Below are positions 17,960 through 25,711 of a DNA stretch of 64,000 nt, in pieces. The DNA is taken from the NCBI GenBank assembly GCA_947577185.1, contig CANPUE010000001.1, forward strand, positions 186,001 to 250,000, in the 5' to 3' direction. The translations under genes were made by a program, and so were the position numbers. Source of the DNA: an uncultured Lachnospiraceae bacterium (GTDB lineage: Bacteria > Bacillota > Clostridia > Lachnospirales > Lachnospiraceae). A model generated the notes under the pieces. It saw only the letters and a program-made list of their open reading frames with translations. It did no database searches and had not been told where the DNA came from. The stretch's first letter is position 1. Every line of letters starts with the position of its first letter.

Positions 17960-18132
17960 TGCCGCTCTTCCTCCCGGTCTGAGATCTTCCTAAGATAAAC
18001 TTCTTTCAGCATCCCCACGAACTCCTCTTGTGCATTCCGGTCTGTCCGATCCGGGTATTCTAAAATCACCTTCACCTGCCTGTTTCGATATGTCACTGGC
18101 AACGCTGTCTCACTCCCTGCATTTGTTCCCAT
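17956..18132 (-). CDS. Small 58-residue protein upstream of the recombinase
   Basis: Unrecognised small protein. The start at 18132 has GGGAGAAGG upstream with good spacing. The ORF ends in TGA that overlaps the recombinase ATG (ATGA), so translation is probably coupled. The protein is mostly charged, with a short beta-like stretch (RQVKVILEYP) and an amphipathic helix (EEFVGMLKEVYLRKI). There are no cysteines and no membrane segment. By position it might be a recombination directionality factor or a regulator of the recombinase; that is inference from position only. Confidence 0.6.
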   Translation of the reverse strand: MGTNAGSETALPVTYRNRQVKVILEYPDRTDRNAQEEFVGMLKEVYLRKISDREEERQ

Positions 18133-18162
18133 GCAACCTTCTCCCGCTGTTCCCTTTTTACA

Positions 18163-18191
18163 TGGTTATGCGTGCCTTTTTCTCTGTATTC
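18163..18191 (-). promoter_or_regulatory. Possible mother-cell-type promoter before the recombinase unit
   Basis: Minus-strand GAATA (18187-18191) and CATAACCA (18163-18170) are spaced roughly as in sigma-E/sigma-K-type promoters, about 30 bp before the 58-codon ORF. The -10 match is partial. No good sigma-A promoter is seen here. Confidence 0.2.
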
Positions 18192-18220
18192 GGGCGATCT
18201 TTTCTCTGCTGAGCATACAG

Positions 18221-18252
18221 AAAAAGGACAGCGGTTTTTATGCCGCTGCCCC
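18221..18252 (-). terminator. Terminator after the element's repeat-protein gene
   Basis: Stem of nine pairs (CCGCTGCCC region 18243-18251 with GGACAGCGG 18226-18234) followed on the minus strand by five T (18221-18225). It separates the repeat-protein gene from the recombinase unit. Confidence 0.8.
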
Positions 18253-18317
18253 TTCATGGTTCTGTTTTTATGAAACGCTGTCATCCTCAATGGAGTAAAC
18301 GTCATTTTTCATGTTTT

Positions 18318-19400
18318 TCAGGCTCCCGTAATAGAGATCACATGCATGTAGGCATCTGTCCCGCGTGCACAGGTGATCGTTATCTTTTTGCCGGTCACCA
18401 GCACCTTACAGCTGCTGATGCTGTTGAGGGTGTCTGTTTTGAGCTGCATCTCTCCCGCGCTCGTTGTCAGATACAGCATGTTCTCCGTCGTCTTGCTTCC
18501 TACGGTTCCGGTCACTGTCGACGTGGAGGAATTTAACTGTACCGGGATGACCGGATCTTTCACTCCCACGATCGTCGCCGCATGCATATAGGCATCCGAA
18601 CCTCTGTAAACAGAAACCGAAAGCCTTCTGCCGGGTGTCAGCACGAAACCGCTCCTGGAATCCGTGTTCGCATCGATGACGATCTGCATCTCTCCCGCGC
18701 TCGTTGTCAGATACAGCAGATTTTCCTTTGTCTTATCACTCACTGTACCTGTTACCGGGGAGGTCGATACCGTTACCGGAGAAGCCGGAGCCGGTGTCAG
18801 ATCCACGCCCGGAGCCGGCGCAATGGAATCCTGTGTTCCCACGGAGCCTGCCGCCGCATCTTCAATGGTCACTGCGTGCATGTAGGCATCCGAACCTCTC
18901 ACGCAGGTAATCGTATAGGTCTTGTCCACCATCAGGAAAGTACAGCCGCTCATATTCGTATTGGCGTCGATCTTGATCTCCATATCACCCTGTACGGTCT
19001 TAAAATACAGGACTTCATCATTGCTGTTTTCCCCGATCGTTCCCACTACCGTGGCAGTCGAAGAGGAATCAAGGGAAACGGCAGGTGCTTTCGTCTCGTT
19101 TGTGATCTTGACCGCATGAAGATACCCGTCTGAGCCGTGAGAGACGGAAACATTAACCACCTTATTCGGCAGCAGGATCTTACACGCACTCGTGTCCGTC
19201 GTACTGTCTATCTTGATCTGCATCTCACCTTCCAGGGTGGAAAGTTTTAATAATTCGGTCGTTGTACCAGACATTACGCTGCCCCGCACCGTCGCAAAGG
19301 CCTCTGCCGCCTGCACCGTCATCTGCTCATACGGTACTGTCACGGTGCCTAAGATCAGACATGCCGTAAGACACATTCCCACCATCTTATATTTTTTCAT
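18318..19400 (-). CDS. Secreted four-repeat protein carried by the skin-like element
   Basis: 360 residues with an N-terminal signal peptide (MKKYKMVGMCLTACLILG, likely cleavage after VQA). Four tandem repeats of about 75 residues follow, each with the pattern GTV..T.E.LLYL.T..GEM.IKID.NT, a small hydrophobic patch, and RGSDAYMHAVTI near the end. The repeats look like all-beta carbohydrate- or ligand-binding modules, but I cannot name the family. A spacer rich in P, A and T lies between repeats 2 and 3. The start at ATG 19400 has AGGGAG upstream; the ATG at 19424 lacks one. It has its own promoter next to the element end and its own terminator, so it is a separate cargo unit. Confidence 0.82.
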   Translation of the reverse strand: MKKYKMVGMCLTACLILGTVTVPYEQMTVQAAEAFATVRGSVMSGTTTELLKLSTLEGEMQIKIDSTTDTSACKILLPNKVVNVSVSHGSDGYLHAVKITNETKAPAVSLDSSSTATVVGTIGENSNDEVLYFKTVQGDMEIKIDANTNMSGCTFLMVDKTYTITCVRGSDAYMHAVTIEDAAAGSVGTQDSIAPAPGVDLTPAPASPVTVSTSPVTGTVSDKTKENLLYLTTSAGEMQIVIDANTDSRSGFVLTPGRRLSVSVYRGSDAYMHAATIVGVKDPVIPVQLNSSTSTVTGTVGSKTTENMLYLTTSAGEMQLKTDTLNSISSCKVLVTGKKITITCARGTDAYMHVISITGA

Positions 19401-19460
19401 AATTATGATCACACTCCCTATCATACCATAAACAGATTTGTCAACAGATTATGTTAATCT

Positions 19461-19489
19461 ATTATACAGTATTTACCATGGGAAATCAA
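19461..19489 (-). promoter_or_regulatory. Promoter of the element's repeat-protein gene
   Basis: TTGATT (19484-19489), 17-bp spacer, TATAAT (19461-19466) on the minus strand, beginning about 30 bp inside the element end. Two AACAGATT copies (19431-19438, 19443-19450) and one inverted copy (AATCTGTT, 19503-19510) surround it and could be regulatory or recombinase-associated repeats. Confidence 0.65.
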
Positions 19490-19499
19490 TACTTTATGC

Positions 19500-19522
19500 G
19501 GAAATCTGTTGATTTCCCTACC
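19500..19522. other. Attachment junction, far end of the 3.2-kb element
   Basis: Contains the TACC core (19519-19522) and, inside the element, a seven-base inverted repeat GGAAATC/GATTTCC. The host side reads into codons for RVYTEW of the sleC-type gene. Joined with the other junction, it gives an attP with imperfectly symmetric arms (GATTTCC and CGGAATC) around the core. Confidence 0.7.
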
Positions 19523-20204
19523 ACTCTGTATATACCCTGTTTAACGTAAAGGATTGGATCGCCAGAATATTGGCGTAAATAGAACTTTCCGGCCATGTTG
19601 CATAGATTTCAGAGGAAGCTACGTTTTTAATATAATCTTTGTAACGTACATAATAATTGGGCGCACTGCTGTCGTTTGGCACACCGTCATGCACGACGAT
19701 ATATTCCGGGATCACCACTCTGCTCAGTACGATCTCGCCCGTTTCATCCATCGGTTTTATCTCATCCTCCGGGATCTTGGGCGGGTACTCACCATACAGT
19801 GTATGATCGGGGATCTCGATGATCTCCTCCTCTTCATCTGCTGTTTCCGTAGGCGTCATCCTGATATTCTGCACCGCCGTCACATCCGGCAGTACCTCCA
19901 CGCCGGAGATCATCACCGGCTCATACCCCGGCGCCTCCACGGTCACATTATATTCTGAGTAAGGCATCGGAGATTCCGGTGTCAGACTATAGGAAAGCGG
20001 AGGCGCCATAAGCTGTACTTCCTCCGCCTGCCCGGAACTGTCCGTCTGCAGACTTTCCAATGCTGTCTCAGGCGTCCTTGTATATGCGATCGAGATCACG
20101 GCGTTCGCAACGGGTATCAGTCCGATATCCGAGGTCACATTAATCTGCAGTCCGCCGGTCTGTCCGTCTTCCGTCTGCGCTGTTTGAAACGCTTTTTCAA
20201 TCAT
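19518..20204 (-). pseudogene. sleC: 5' half of an interrupted sleC-type spore cortex lysin gene
   Basis: Encodes 228 residues. The N-terminal pre/pro region with a beta-sandwich (GGLQINVTSD, ANAVISIAYT, YNVTVEAPGYEPVMISGVEVLP) is typical of SleC. The first part of the SpoIID-like lytic transglycosylase domain follows (YYVRYKDYIKNVASSEIYATWP), with the probable catalytic Glu at about residue 199. The frame ends in TAG created by the element junction after LNRVYTEW. Known SleC enzymes are made in the mother cell, stored in spores as a proenzyme, and degrade cortex peptidoglycan on germination. ATG 20204 has a modest AGCAGG site. A CATATGATA box (minus strand, 20240-20248) fits the sigma-K -10 pattern, but no -35 match is clear. 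Confidence 0.87.
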
Positions 20205-20277
20205 ATAATTACCTGCTTCAACCTTATGATCTTTCTAGTTATCATATGCACAGAACAAAACGCCGCCACAGACAAAA

Positions 20278-20312
20278 CCACGGAAATCGAAATTGAGGAT
20301 CGATCTCCGTGG
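20278..20312 (-). terminator. Terminator after the DUF5722-type gene
   Basis: Inverted repeat CCACGGAAATCGA (20278-20290) and TCGATCTCCGTGG (20300-20312), with one mismatch. It is followed on the minus strand by TTTTG. It isolates the sleC-type gene from the upstream glycosidase-like gene. Confidence 0.8.
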
Positions 20313-20318
20313 TCAAAA

Positions 20319-21980
20319 TCATTCGTTATCGCTTTTTGGCTGTACAACGCCGTCGCCTTCTCTGGTCCATATAATCTTTTCATTGATCATCGTATCGATA
20401 TCCATACCGATGATCTCAGATGCCCGGGCCTTCACCGCCGCTTCATTGGCCGTTCCCAGATTTTTGTAAATCTCAAACGACGGTTTTCTGTTGCCGTTTA
20501 AGTCATACAGGCCAAGCGCCAGATTGCTCTCCATCTCGTGTGCATCATCTGAATGACGGAAAAGGATAAATGCGTCAATCTCAGGGATGGAAGCCGCCTT
20601 GAGATAACCGTAGGCAATCGATGCTTCCTGCGCTTCCGTTCCGAAGCTGGATGTATAACCGATCTCCGCAAGAGAAATGCTTCTGACCTCACCCTGTGGA
20701 TTCAAAAAGTCATCCTGCTTCATATAATCAATCAAAAGATCGATGTTCTGCATCGTCATATAGGGTGTCGTCAGCGTTTCCTTCACCCATACTGCCGGGC
20801 CGTTCCATGCATAAGGATCATAGAGCGGCGAATTGTAGGGATGGAAAGAAAGTCCCCAGTCAATGTTGCCTTCGCGGCTCATATAGTAATTAAACCGGTC
20901 CAGATATTCCTTCGCCAGAAAGCTTCCGGGATTGGACTTGCGGTTCCACTCCTGGTCAATGGAATTATAAAGCCGTACGTTTGCGTTCATGCTCTTCATT
21001 TCATTATAGATGATGCGGAACGCTTTCACATAAATGTTAACATTAAAATCGAGGGAATCCGAACTGGTATACCACCAGGAAGTCCGGGCATTTACTTCAT
21101 TCCCGAGAATCCAGTTGTCAACCTGACCGTGTCCTGTTGCGCCCGAATAGCGCTGTCCCAAAAAGGCTCCGATCGCTTTGAGATGGTTCACGGCGCCGGC
21201 ATCCTCCACATTCAGGGCATACCCCGGACATTCCGTGCCGTCCAGTGAATCCGGATGCATCAGATCCTGTGAATACAGTCCCTCTCCTTTGTTCAAAAGG
21301 ATAATCGTCACCTGTATCCCATAATGGTTCAGGCTCTTGAACATCAGATCATATTTGTCGATCATACCGCCGTCAAAATACCAGGTCTGTCCGTTATAGG
21401 TAAACGGAATCGCACCGGGAACCGACGCTGCCGAGCAGATTTCGTCAACCGACATATTGTAAACGATCTGCTGGATGCCCAGTTCATGAAACTCTTCTCT
21501 CGAAGAGAGATTCAGATCCGGCAGGATTCCTTTGATGCCCACATTCGCCCGCGCCGTCGTATAAGCCGCGACCGCCTCCGGATTCGTGATATAATGCTCG
21601 TCACTCACCTGTACCATCTCACCGTTTTGCTTCACTGCAACCAGAAACTTGCGGCTCAGATTTGACTGTATCGTATCATATGACAATGGAAACCTTGCGG
21701 AAACGGAAGTTCCTGCCTCGACCGTGGCCACGATATCACCTGTCGCACCGTCCAAAAAGACTTCGTTTGCATAAATGTAAAACTTGCCGTCATCATTTCT
21801 CGGAACAGATGATGCAGCAAGCTGACAAACTACATCCGTTCCTTCGATCAGGCAGGAATCAATCTTAACCGGCCGTCCCTCGGCTCTCACTTCCAACGGC
21901 CTGCCAGTAAAAATACCGGCCGCCAGCATAACAAGGAATGCCGCCGCTGTCATTTTCAATGCTCTACTGATTTTCTTCAT
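20319..21980 (-). CDS. Secreted glycoside hydrolase-like protein (DUF5722-type)
   Basis: 553 residues with a signal peptide (MKKISRALKMTAAAFLVMLAAG, cleavage near VRA). An N-terminal beta-domain of about 130 residues is followed by a TIM-barrel-like catalytic region that resembles clan GH-A glycosidases. WILGNEVNARTSWW could hold the acid/base Glu, and ISLAEIGYTSS the nucleophile Glu. FHPYNSPLYDPYAW is also typical of such barrels. I recall this layout as DUF5722; activity is unproven. It is exported and probably acts on cell-surface or environmental polysaccharide. A terminator follows it, so it is not in an operon with the sleC-type gene. Confidence 0.78.
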   Translation of the reverse strand: MKKISRALKMTAAAFLVMLAAGIFTGRPLEVRAEGRPVKIDSCLIEGTDVVCQLAASSVPRNDDGKFYIYANEVFLDGATGDIVATVEAGTSVSARFPLSYDTIQSNLSRKFLVAVKQNGEMVQVSDEHYITNPEAVAAYTTARANVGIKGILPDLNLSSREEFHELGIQQIVYNMSVDEICSAASVPGAIPFTYNGQTWYFDGGMIDKYDLMFKSLNHYGIQVTIILLNKGEGLYSQDLMHPDSLDGTECPGYALNVEDAGAVNHLKAIGAFLGQRYSGATGHGQVDNWILGNEVNARTSWWYTSSDSLDFNVNIYVKAFRIIYNEMKSMNANVRLYNSIDQEWNRKSNPGSFLAKEYLDRFNYYMSREGNIDWGLSFHPYNSPLYDPYAWNGPAVWVKETLTTPYMTMQNIDLLIDYMKQDDFLNPQGEVRSISLAEIGYTSSFGTEAQEASIAYGYLKAASIPEIDAFILFRHSDDAHEMESNLALGLYDLNGNRKPSFEIYKNLGTANEAAVKARASEIIGMDIDTMINEKIIWTREGDGVVQPKSDNE

Positions 21981-22104
21981 ACAACCTCCTCAATCAATCA
22001 TTCCATTCATCATGGTTTTCTTACAAAAAGTCCCCTGCTTCGCACTTATTAGATATTATAGCATAAAGTATCTGACAGACCAAATAAAATAATTATAAAT
22101 TCAT

Positions 22105-22143
22105 AAAAAACGGAAGCCCGCCGGACTGACCGGCGCACTTCCG
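22105..22143 (-). terminator. Terminator after htpG
   Basis: Stem CGGAAG..GCCGG (from 22111) with CCGGC..CTTCCG (to 22143), followed on the minus strand by six T (22105-22110). It lies about 75 bp past the htpG stop. Confidence 0.88.
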
Positions 22144-22216
22144 TCTTTCTTTCCCTATTCTGTTACAGAAGGCTGTTTTCGTTACCCCTGTACCCCGTTG
22201 TCTTACTTCGACCGGC

Positions 22217-24430
22217 TTATTTGGTGAGCAGCATCATGATATCATTGCTTCTTGTGACAAACTTCGTCATAGCTTCCGGCTCTAGCGGCGCATGCTGCAA
22301 CAATGCCAGATCATATAACTGCTCGCAGATCAGTTTCACGTTGTCTCCGTCTCTGTGTTCGATCACATACTGTACAAGCGGATGGCTTGCATTGAGGATC
22401 AGTGTCTCGCCTTCCTTATTTCCAAACATGCCCATATCCATCCCCGGCATCGAATACATCTTCATCATATCCTGCATTCTTCTGCTCTCTTCGGAGAGTG
22501 TGATCATGGATGAGATCTTCTTGTTTTTCAGCTTCTCTACTTTGACGGTGATCGCCTCTTTCTTCAGGACCTTCTTCATGATCTTCGCGATCTCCTCAGC
22601 CTGCTCTTCCATCTCTTTCTCAGCCTTTTTAGAGGTCTTTGCCCGGAACGTATCTGTCAGGTCGGCATCGATTCTCTGGAATTTGATTCCTTCATTTTTG
22701 GACTCCAGCTGTGAGACAAACGGCTGATCAATATTGTGCGTCAGGATGACCGCATCCATCTTTGCCGCCTTAAACATATTGATATACTGGCTCTGCTGTT
22801 TTTCATCCGTCACATAGTAGATGATCTTTTCTTTCTTTTCTTCTTCCTCTTCCCCGTCAGCAAGCGGCTCGCCGTCCTCATCTACAATCTCGGCTTCCAC
22901 TTTCTCGCCGTTCTCGTCAACTGCCCCGGATTCGCCGTCATTTTCTTCACTGCTTTCATCGACAGCTTCCGTTTCAGCCTTTTCACCGTTTTCATCGGCA
23001 GCGTCGGTTCCGGCCATTTCGCCGTTTTCATCTACCACCTGGGCTTCCACTTTTTCACCGTTCTCATCCACTGCAGATGCATCCGCTTCCTCCGGGTCAG
23101 TCTTATTGACTTCCAGGCATTCCGGCAGTGTCAGATATTTGCCGTCAAGGTTCTTAAACAGGATATAGTCTGTCATCTTCTCACAGAATTTGCTGTCTTT
23201 TAAACAGCCGAATTTGATGAACGGACTGATATCATCCCAATATTTTTCATAGTCTTCCTTCTCGGTCTTGCACATACCGGAAAGTTTGTCCGCCACTTTC
23301 TTTGTGATGTATTCATTGATCTTATTCACGAATCCGTCATTTTGCAGTGCGCTTCTGGATACGTTGAGCGGAAGATCCGGACAATCGATCACACCTTTTA
23401 ACAGCATCAGGAATTCCGGAATGACCTCTTTGATATTATCTGCGATAAATACCTGGTTATTATACAGTTTGATCGTTCCCTCAATGGACTCATATTCCAT
23501 ATTGATCTTGGGAAAATACAGGATTCCCTTTAAATTAAACGGATAATCCATATTCAGGTGGATCCAGAACAGCGGCTCTTTATAATCCTGGAAGACTTTC
23601 CTGTAAAATTCGAGGTATTCCTCCTTCGTACAGTCGTTCGGATGTTTGGCCCAAAGAGGCTGCGTTTCATTTAAAAGTTCCGGACGCTTCTTTATTTTAA
23701 GCTTCTGCTCGTCCTCTTCTTTTTCTTTTTTGATCTCTTCGATCACGGTATCCGTCTCAAGCTTCTCCGCCTCCGTGATCGTCTGCGTTTCTGTCGTGTT
23801 CGCCTTTTCCAGATAAATCTCTATCGGCATGAAGGAACAGTACTTTTTGATCACTTCCCTTGCCTTATACTCATTGCAGAACTCCAGGCAGTCCTCATTG
23901 ATAAACAGTGTGATCTCCGTTCCGACCTGAGTCCTCGTCCCCTCGTCCATGTCGAATTCCGTGCCGCCGTCACACTCCCAGTGCACCGGCTTTGCGCCTT
24001 CCTGATAAGAGAGGCTGTCAATGTGTACTTCATCCGCTACCATAAACGCGGAATAAAAGCCCAGACCAAAGTGTCCTATGATCTGATCCTCATTTGTTTT
24101 ATCCTTATATTTTGCAATAAAATCCGATGCGCCGGAAAAAGCGATCTGATTAATGTACTCCTCCACCTCTTCAGCCGTCATGCCGAGTCCGTTATCGATC
24201 ACTTTAAGCATTTTCTCTTCCGGATTCACAATGACCTGAATCTTTGCCTGATAGCCCTCCGGCAGAGAATATTCTCCCATCATATCCAGTTTTTTCAATT
24301 TCGTGATCGCATCGCAGCCGTTTGAAATCAGCTCGCGGAAGAAAATATCATGATCCGAATATAACCACTTTTTAATGATCGGAAAAATATTGTCACTGTT
24401 GATAGACAAACTACCATGTTTCTGTGCCAT
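22217..24430 (-). CDS. htpG: Hsp90-family chaperone HtpG with an acidic repeat insertion
   Basis: ATP-dependent cytoplasmic chaperone. The GHKL ATPase domain shows ELISNGCDAITKL, VIDNGLGMT and GHFGLGFYSAFMV; the middle domain has SRSALQND and the C-terminal dimerisation region is present. At 737 residues it is about 100 longer than usual. The excess is a roughly 93-residue, highly acidic insertion (residues about 442-534) built on repeats of VDENGEKVEA, at the boundary of the middle and C-terminal domains. It has a CIRCE operator and a sigma-A promoter directly upstream, so HrcA repression and heat induction are expected. It stands alone as a transcription unit. Confidence 0.96.
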   Translation of the reverse strand: MAQKHGSLSINSDNIFPIIKKWLYSDHDIFFRELISNGCDAITKLKKLDMMGEYSLPEGYQAKIQVIVNPEEKMLKVIDNGLGMTAEEVEEYINQIAFSGASDFIAKYKDKTNEDQIIGHFGLGFYSAFMVADEVHIDSLSYQEGAKPVHWECDGGTEFDMDEGTRTQVGTEITLFINEDCLEFCNEYKAREVIKKYCSFMPIEIYLEKANTTETQTITEAEKLETDTVIEEIKKEKEEDEQKLKIKKRPELLNETQPLWAKHPNDCTKEEYLEFYRKVFQDYKEPLFWIHLNMDYPFNLKGILYFPKINMEYESIEGTIKLYNNQVFIADNIKEVIPEFLMLLKGVIDCPDLPLNVSRSALQNDGFVNKINEYITKKVADKLSGMCKTEKEDYEKYWDDISPFIKFGCLKDSKFCEKMTDYILFKNLDGKYLTLPECLEVNKTDPEEADASAVDENGEKVEAQVVDENGEMAGTDAADENGEKAETEAVDESSEENDGESGAVDENGEKVEAEIVDEDGEPLADGEEEEEKKEKIIYYVTDEKQQSQYINMFKAAKMDAVILTHNIDQPFVSQLESKNEGIKFQRIDADLTDTFRAKTSKKAEKEMEEQAEEIAKIMKKVLKKEAITVKVEKLKNKKISSMITLSEESRRMQDMMKMYSMPGMDMGMFGNKEGETLILNASHPLVQYVIEHRDGDNVKLICEQLYDLALLQHAPLEPEAMTKFVTRSNDIMMLLTK

Positions 24431-24466
24431 AAAACATCACGTCCCTTTCTTTTTTCTCTAAGAGAC

Positions 24467-24495
24467 AGTTTAATGCGCTCTAAAATAAAAGTCAA
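24467..24495 (-). promoter_or_regulatory. Sigma-A promoter of htpG
   Basis: TTGACT (24490-24495), 17-bp spacer, TAAACT (24467-24472) on the minus strand, just downstream of the CIRCE element, so bound HrcA would interfere with polymerase loading. Confidence 0.75.
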
Positions 24496-24502
24496 GAAAA
24501 AA

Positions 24503-24529
24503 TTAGCACTCATTTCAAATGAGTGCTAA
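24503..24529. promoter_or_regulatory. CIRCE operator (HrcA-binding site)
   Basis: Exact consensus TTAGCACTC (24503-24511), nine-base spacer, GAGTGCTAA (24521-24529). CIRCE normally controls groESL and dnaK operons through HrcA. Here it controls htpG, adjoining its -35 box. Confidence 0.97.
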
Positions 24530-24583
24530 CAACAACCTGCAAACCATCTATTTTACTGGATTTTTCCCATTTCTAAATTTTTT

Positions 24584-25687
24584 CTAAACTGAGAAAAAAT
24601 CGTGATAGACATCAAAGAAATCCAGTGTGACAACCTCTTCGTCATGAATGAAGGTGACCGTATCCCACAATTCTTCGTTCAGCTTCCTTGTCAGCGTTTC
24701 CACGAAGGCGTCATATTCCTGACCAAACACTTCATCCCTGCGCTTTTCTACGATCTTGATCTTGTTGCTGTCTGTCTCTTCTTTGTCAAAGGTACTGATA
24801 CATTTGATGATGTCGTAACCGTATTCCGTCTCTACTACATCGCTGATCTCGTCTGTCCCCAGATTAAAGGCGGCCTTCTCAAAAGCGGGATCCATCTCTC
24901 CCTTTCCAAAAGAATAGGTGGCCTTCTCGTCATCACTGTAACGCCTTACCAGTTCGTCAAAGTCCTCACCCTGCAGCGCCTTCTCCCATACTTCACGTGC
25001 CGTCCGGTAAACATCATCCTTCGCGTGCTGCGTATACTCGATCTTTTTGCCTGTCCCGTCCACCGCGAACGTTTTAAACAAAATATGCTTGACCGTGATC
25101 GTTCTCGCCTCATCGTCGCTGATCTCCGGATTGATATCTTTGATGATAAACTGATAGACTTTTCCGGCCAGGGCATATTCCTGGTAGAGCTTTCCGATCG
25201 TCCCCTCGTCAATGCCCATCGCCTCTATTTCGACTTCGTTGAGCGACTGAAAATAGGTTCTGGCGGCATTTTCCGCCTGCATCTTCTCCTCCGCAGTCAG
25301 GGCAACCTGATACTTTTCCGCCATCAGGTTCATTGTCTTGATCTGCGCGATCTGAGCAAGCGCAATATCCTTGACGTTCTGCTCCAATGTCATATCACCC
25401 AGATGAATATCCCAGATCTGCGTCCCATAGACTCTTTCATACTGGTTCTGGATATTCGTCAGATAAACCATGATCTCCGAAAGTGTGCAGGAGATCGTCT
25501 CGATACGGAAAATCTCATCTTTCTGGAAGCCTGTCGTCAGTACCACTTTCACACCGTCGGCATTCTTCCCGGCACAGCCCGCAAGATTCGGCACAGCCAT
25601 ACACAGGCACAGAAGCAGTACCACAGTTTTCGTTTTTCTTTTTATGTTAATCAATTCCTTTCCAGTGCTCTGCAAGATTTCGGGCAA
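24584..25687 (-). CDS. PrsA/SurA-like peptidyl-prolyl isomerase lipoprotein
   Basis: Extracytoplasmic foldase. There is a lipoprotein signal (KTVVLLLCLCMAVPNLAGC, lipobox LAGC), a SurA-like helical N-domain, and a parvulin/rotamase domain at about residues 195-310 (VKHILFKTF, EDFDELVRRYSDD, FGKGEMDPAFEKAAFNL, VVETEYGYDIIKC). It is probably anchored outside the membrane and helps secreted proteins fold. The annotated start is TTG 25687; the signal peptide suggests translation really starts about 10-14 codons later, after GGAAAGG, but no ATG is available there. At about 355 residues it has a normal length. Confidence 0.88.
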   Translation of the reverse strand: MPEILQSTGKELINIKRKTKTVVLLLCLCMAVPNLAGCAGKNADGVKVVLTTGFQKDEIFRIETISCTLSEIMVYLTNIQNQYERVYGTQIWDIHLGDMTLEQNVKDIALAQIAQIKTMNLMAEKYQVALTAEEKMQAENAARTYFQSLNEVEIEAMGIDEGTIGKLYQEYALAGKVYQFIIKDINPEISDDEARTITVKHILFKTFAVDGTGKKIEYTQHAKDDVYRTAREVWEKALQGEDFDELVRRYSDDEKATYSFGKGEMDPAFEKAAFNLGTDEISDVVETEYGYDIIKCISTFDKEETDSNKIKIVEKRRDEVFGQEYDAFVETLTRKLNEELWDTVTFIHDEEVVTLDFFDVYHDFFSV

Positions 25688-25711
25688 TCTGCCAGACAGC
25701 CCGGTACGGCG

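Larger units (their letters stand above)
16297..19520 (-). mobile_element. 3,224-bp skin-like integrative element inside a sleC-type gene
   Basis: Bounded by TACC at 16295-16298 and 19519-19522. It carries a large serine recombinase beside one end, a 58-codon ORF overlapping it, and one secreted repeat protein; no transfer or phage structural genes are present. Excision between the two cores gives minus-strand TGG-TAT-CGG across the joint and restores an open 421-codon SleC-type gene in frame (4,490 minus 3,224 is 1,266 bp). Size, orientation and position of the recombinase recall sigK skin-type elements of Bacillus and Clostridioides. Whether excision is programmed in the mother cell is inferred. 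Confidence 0.88.
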
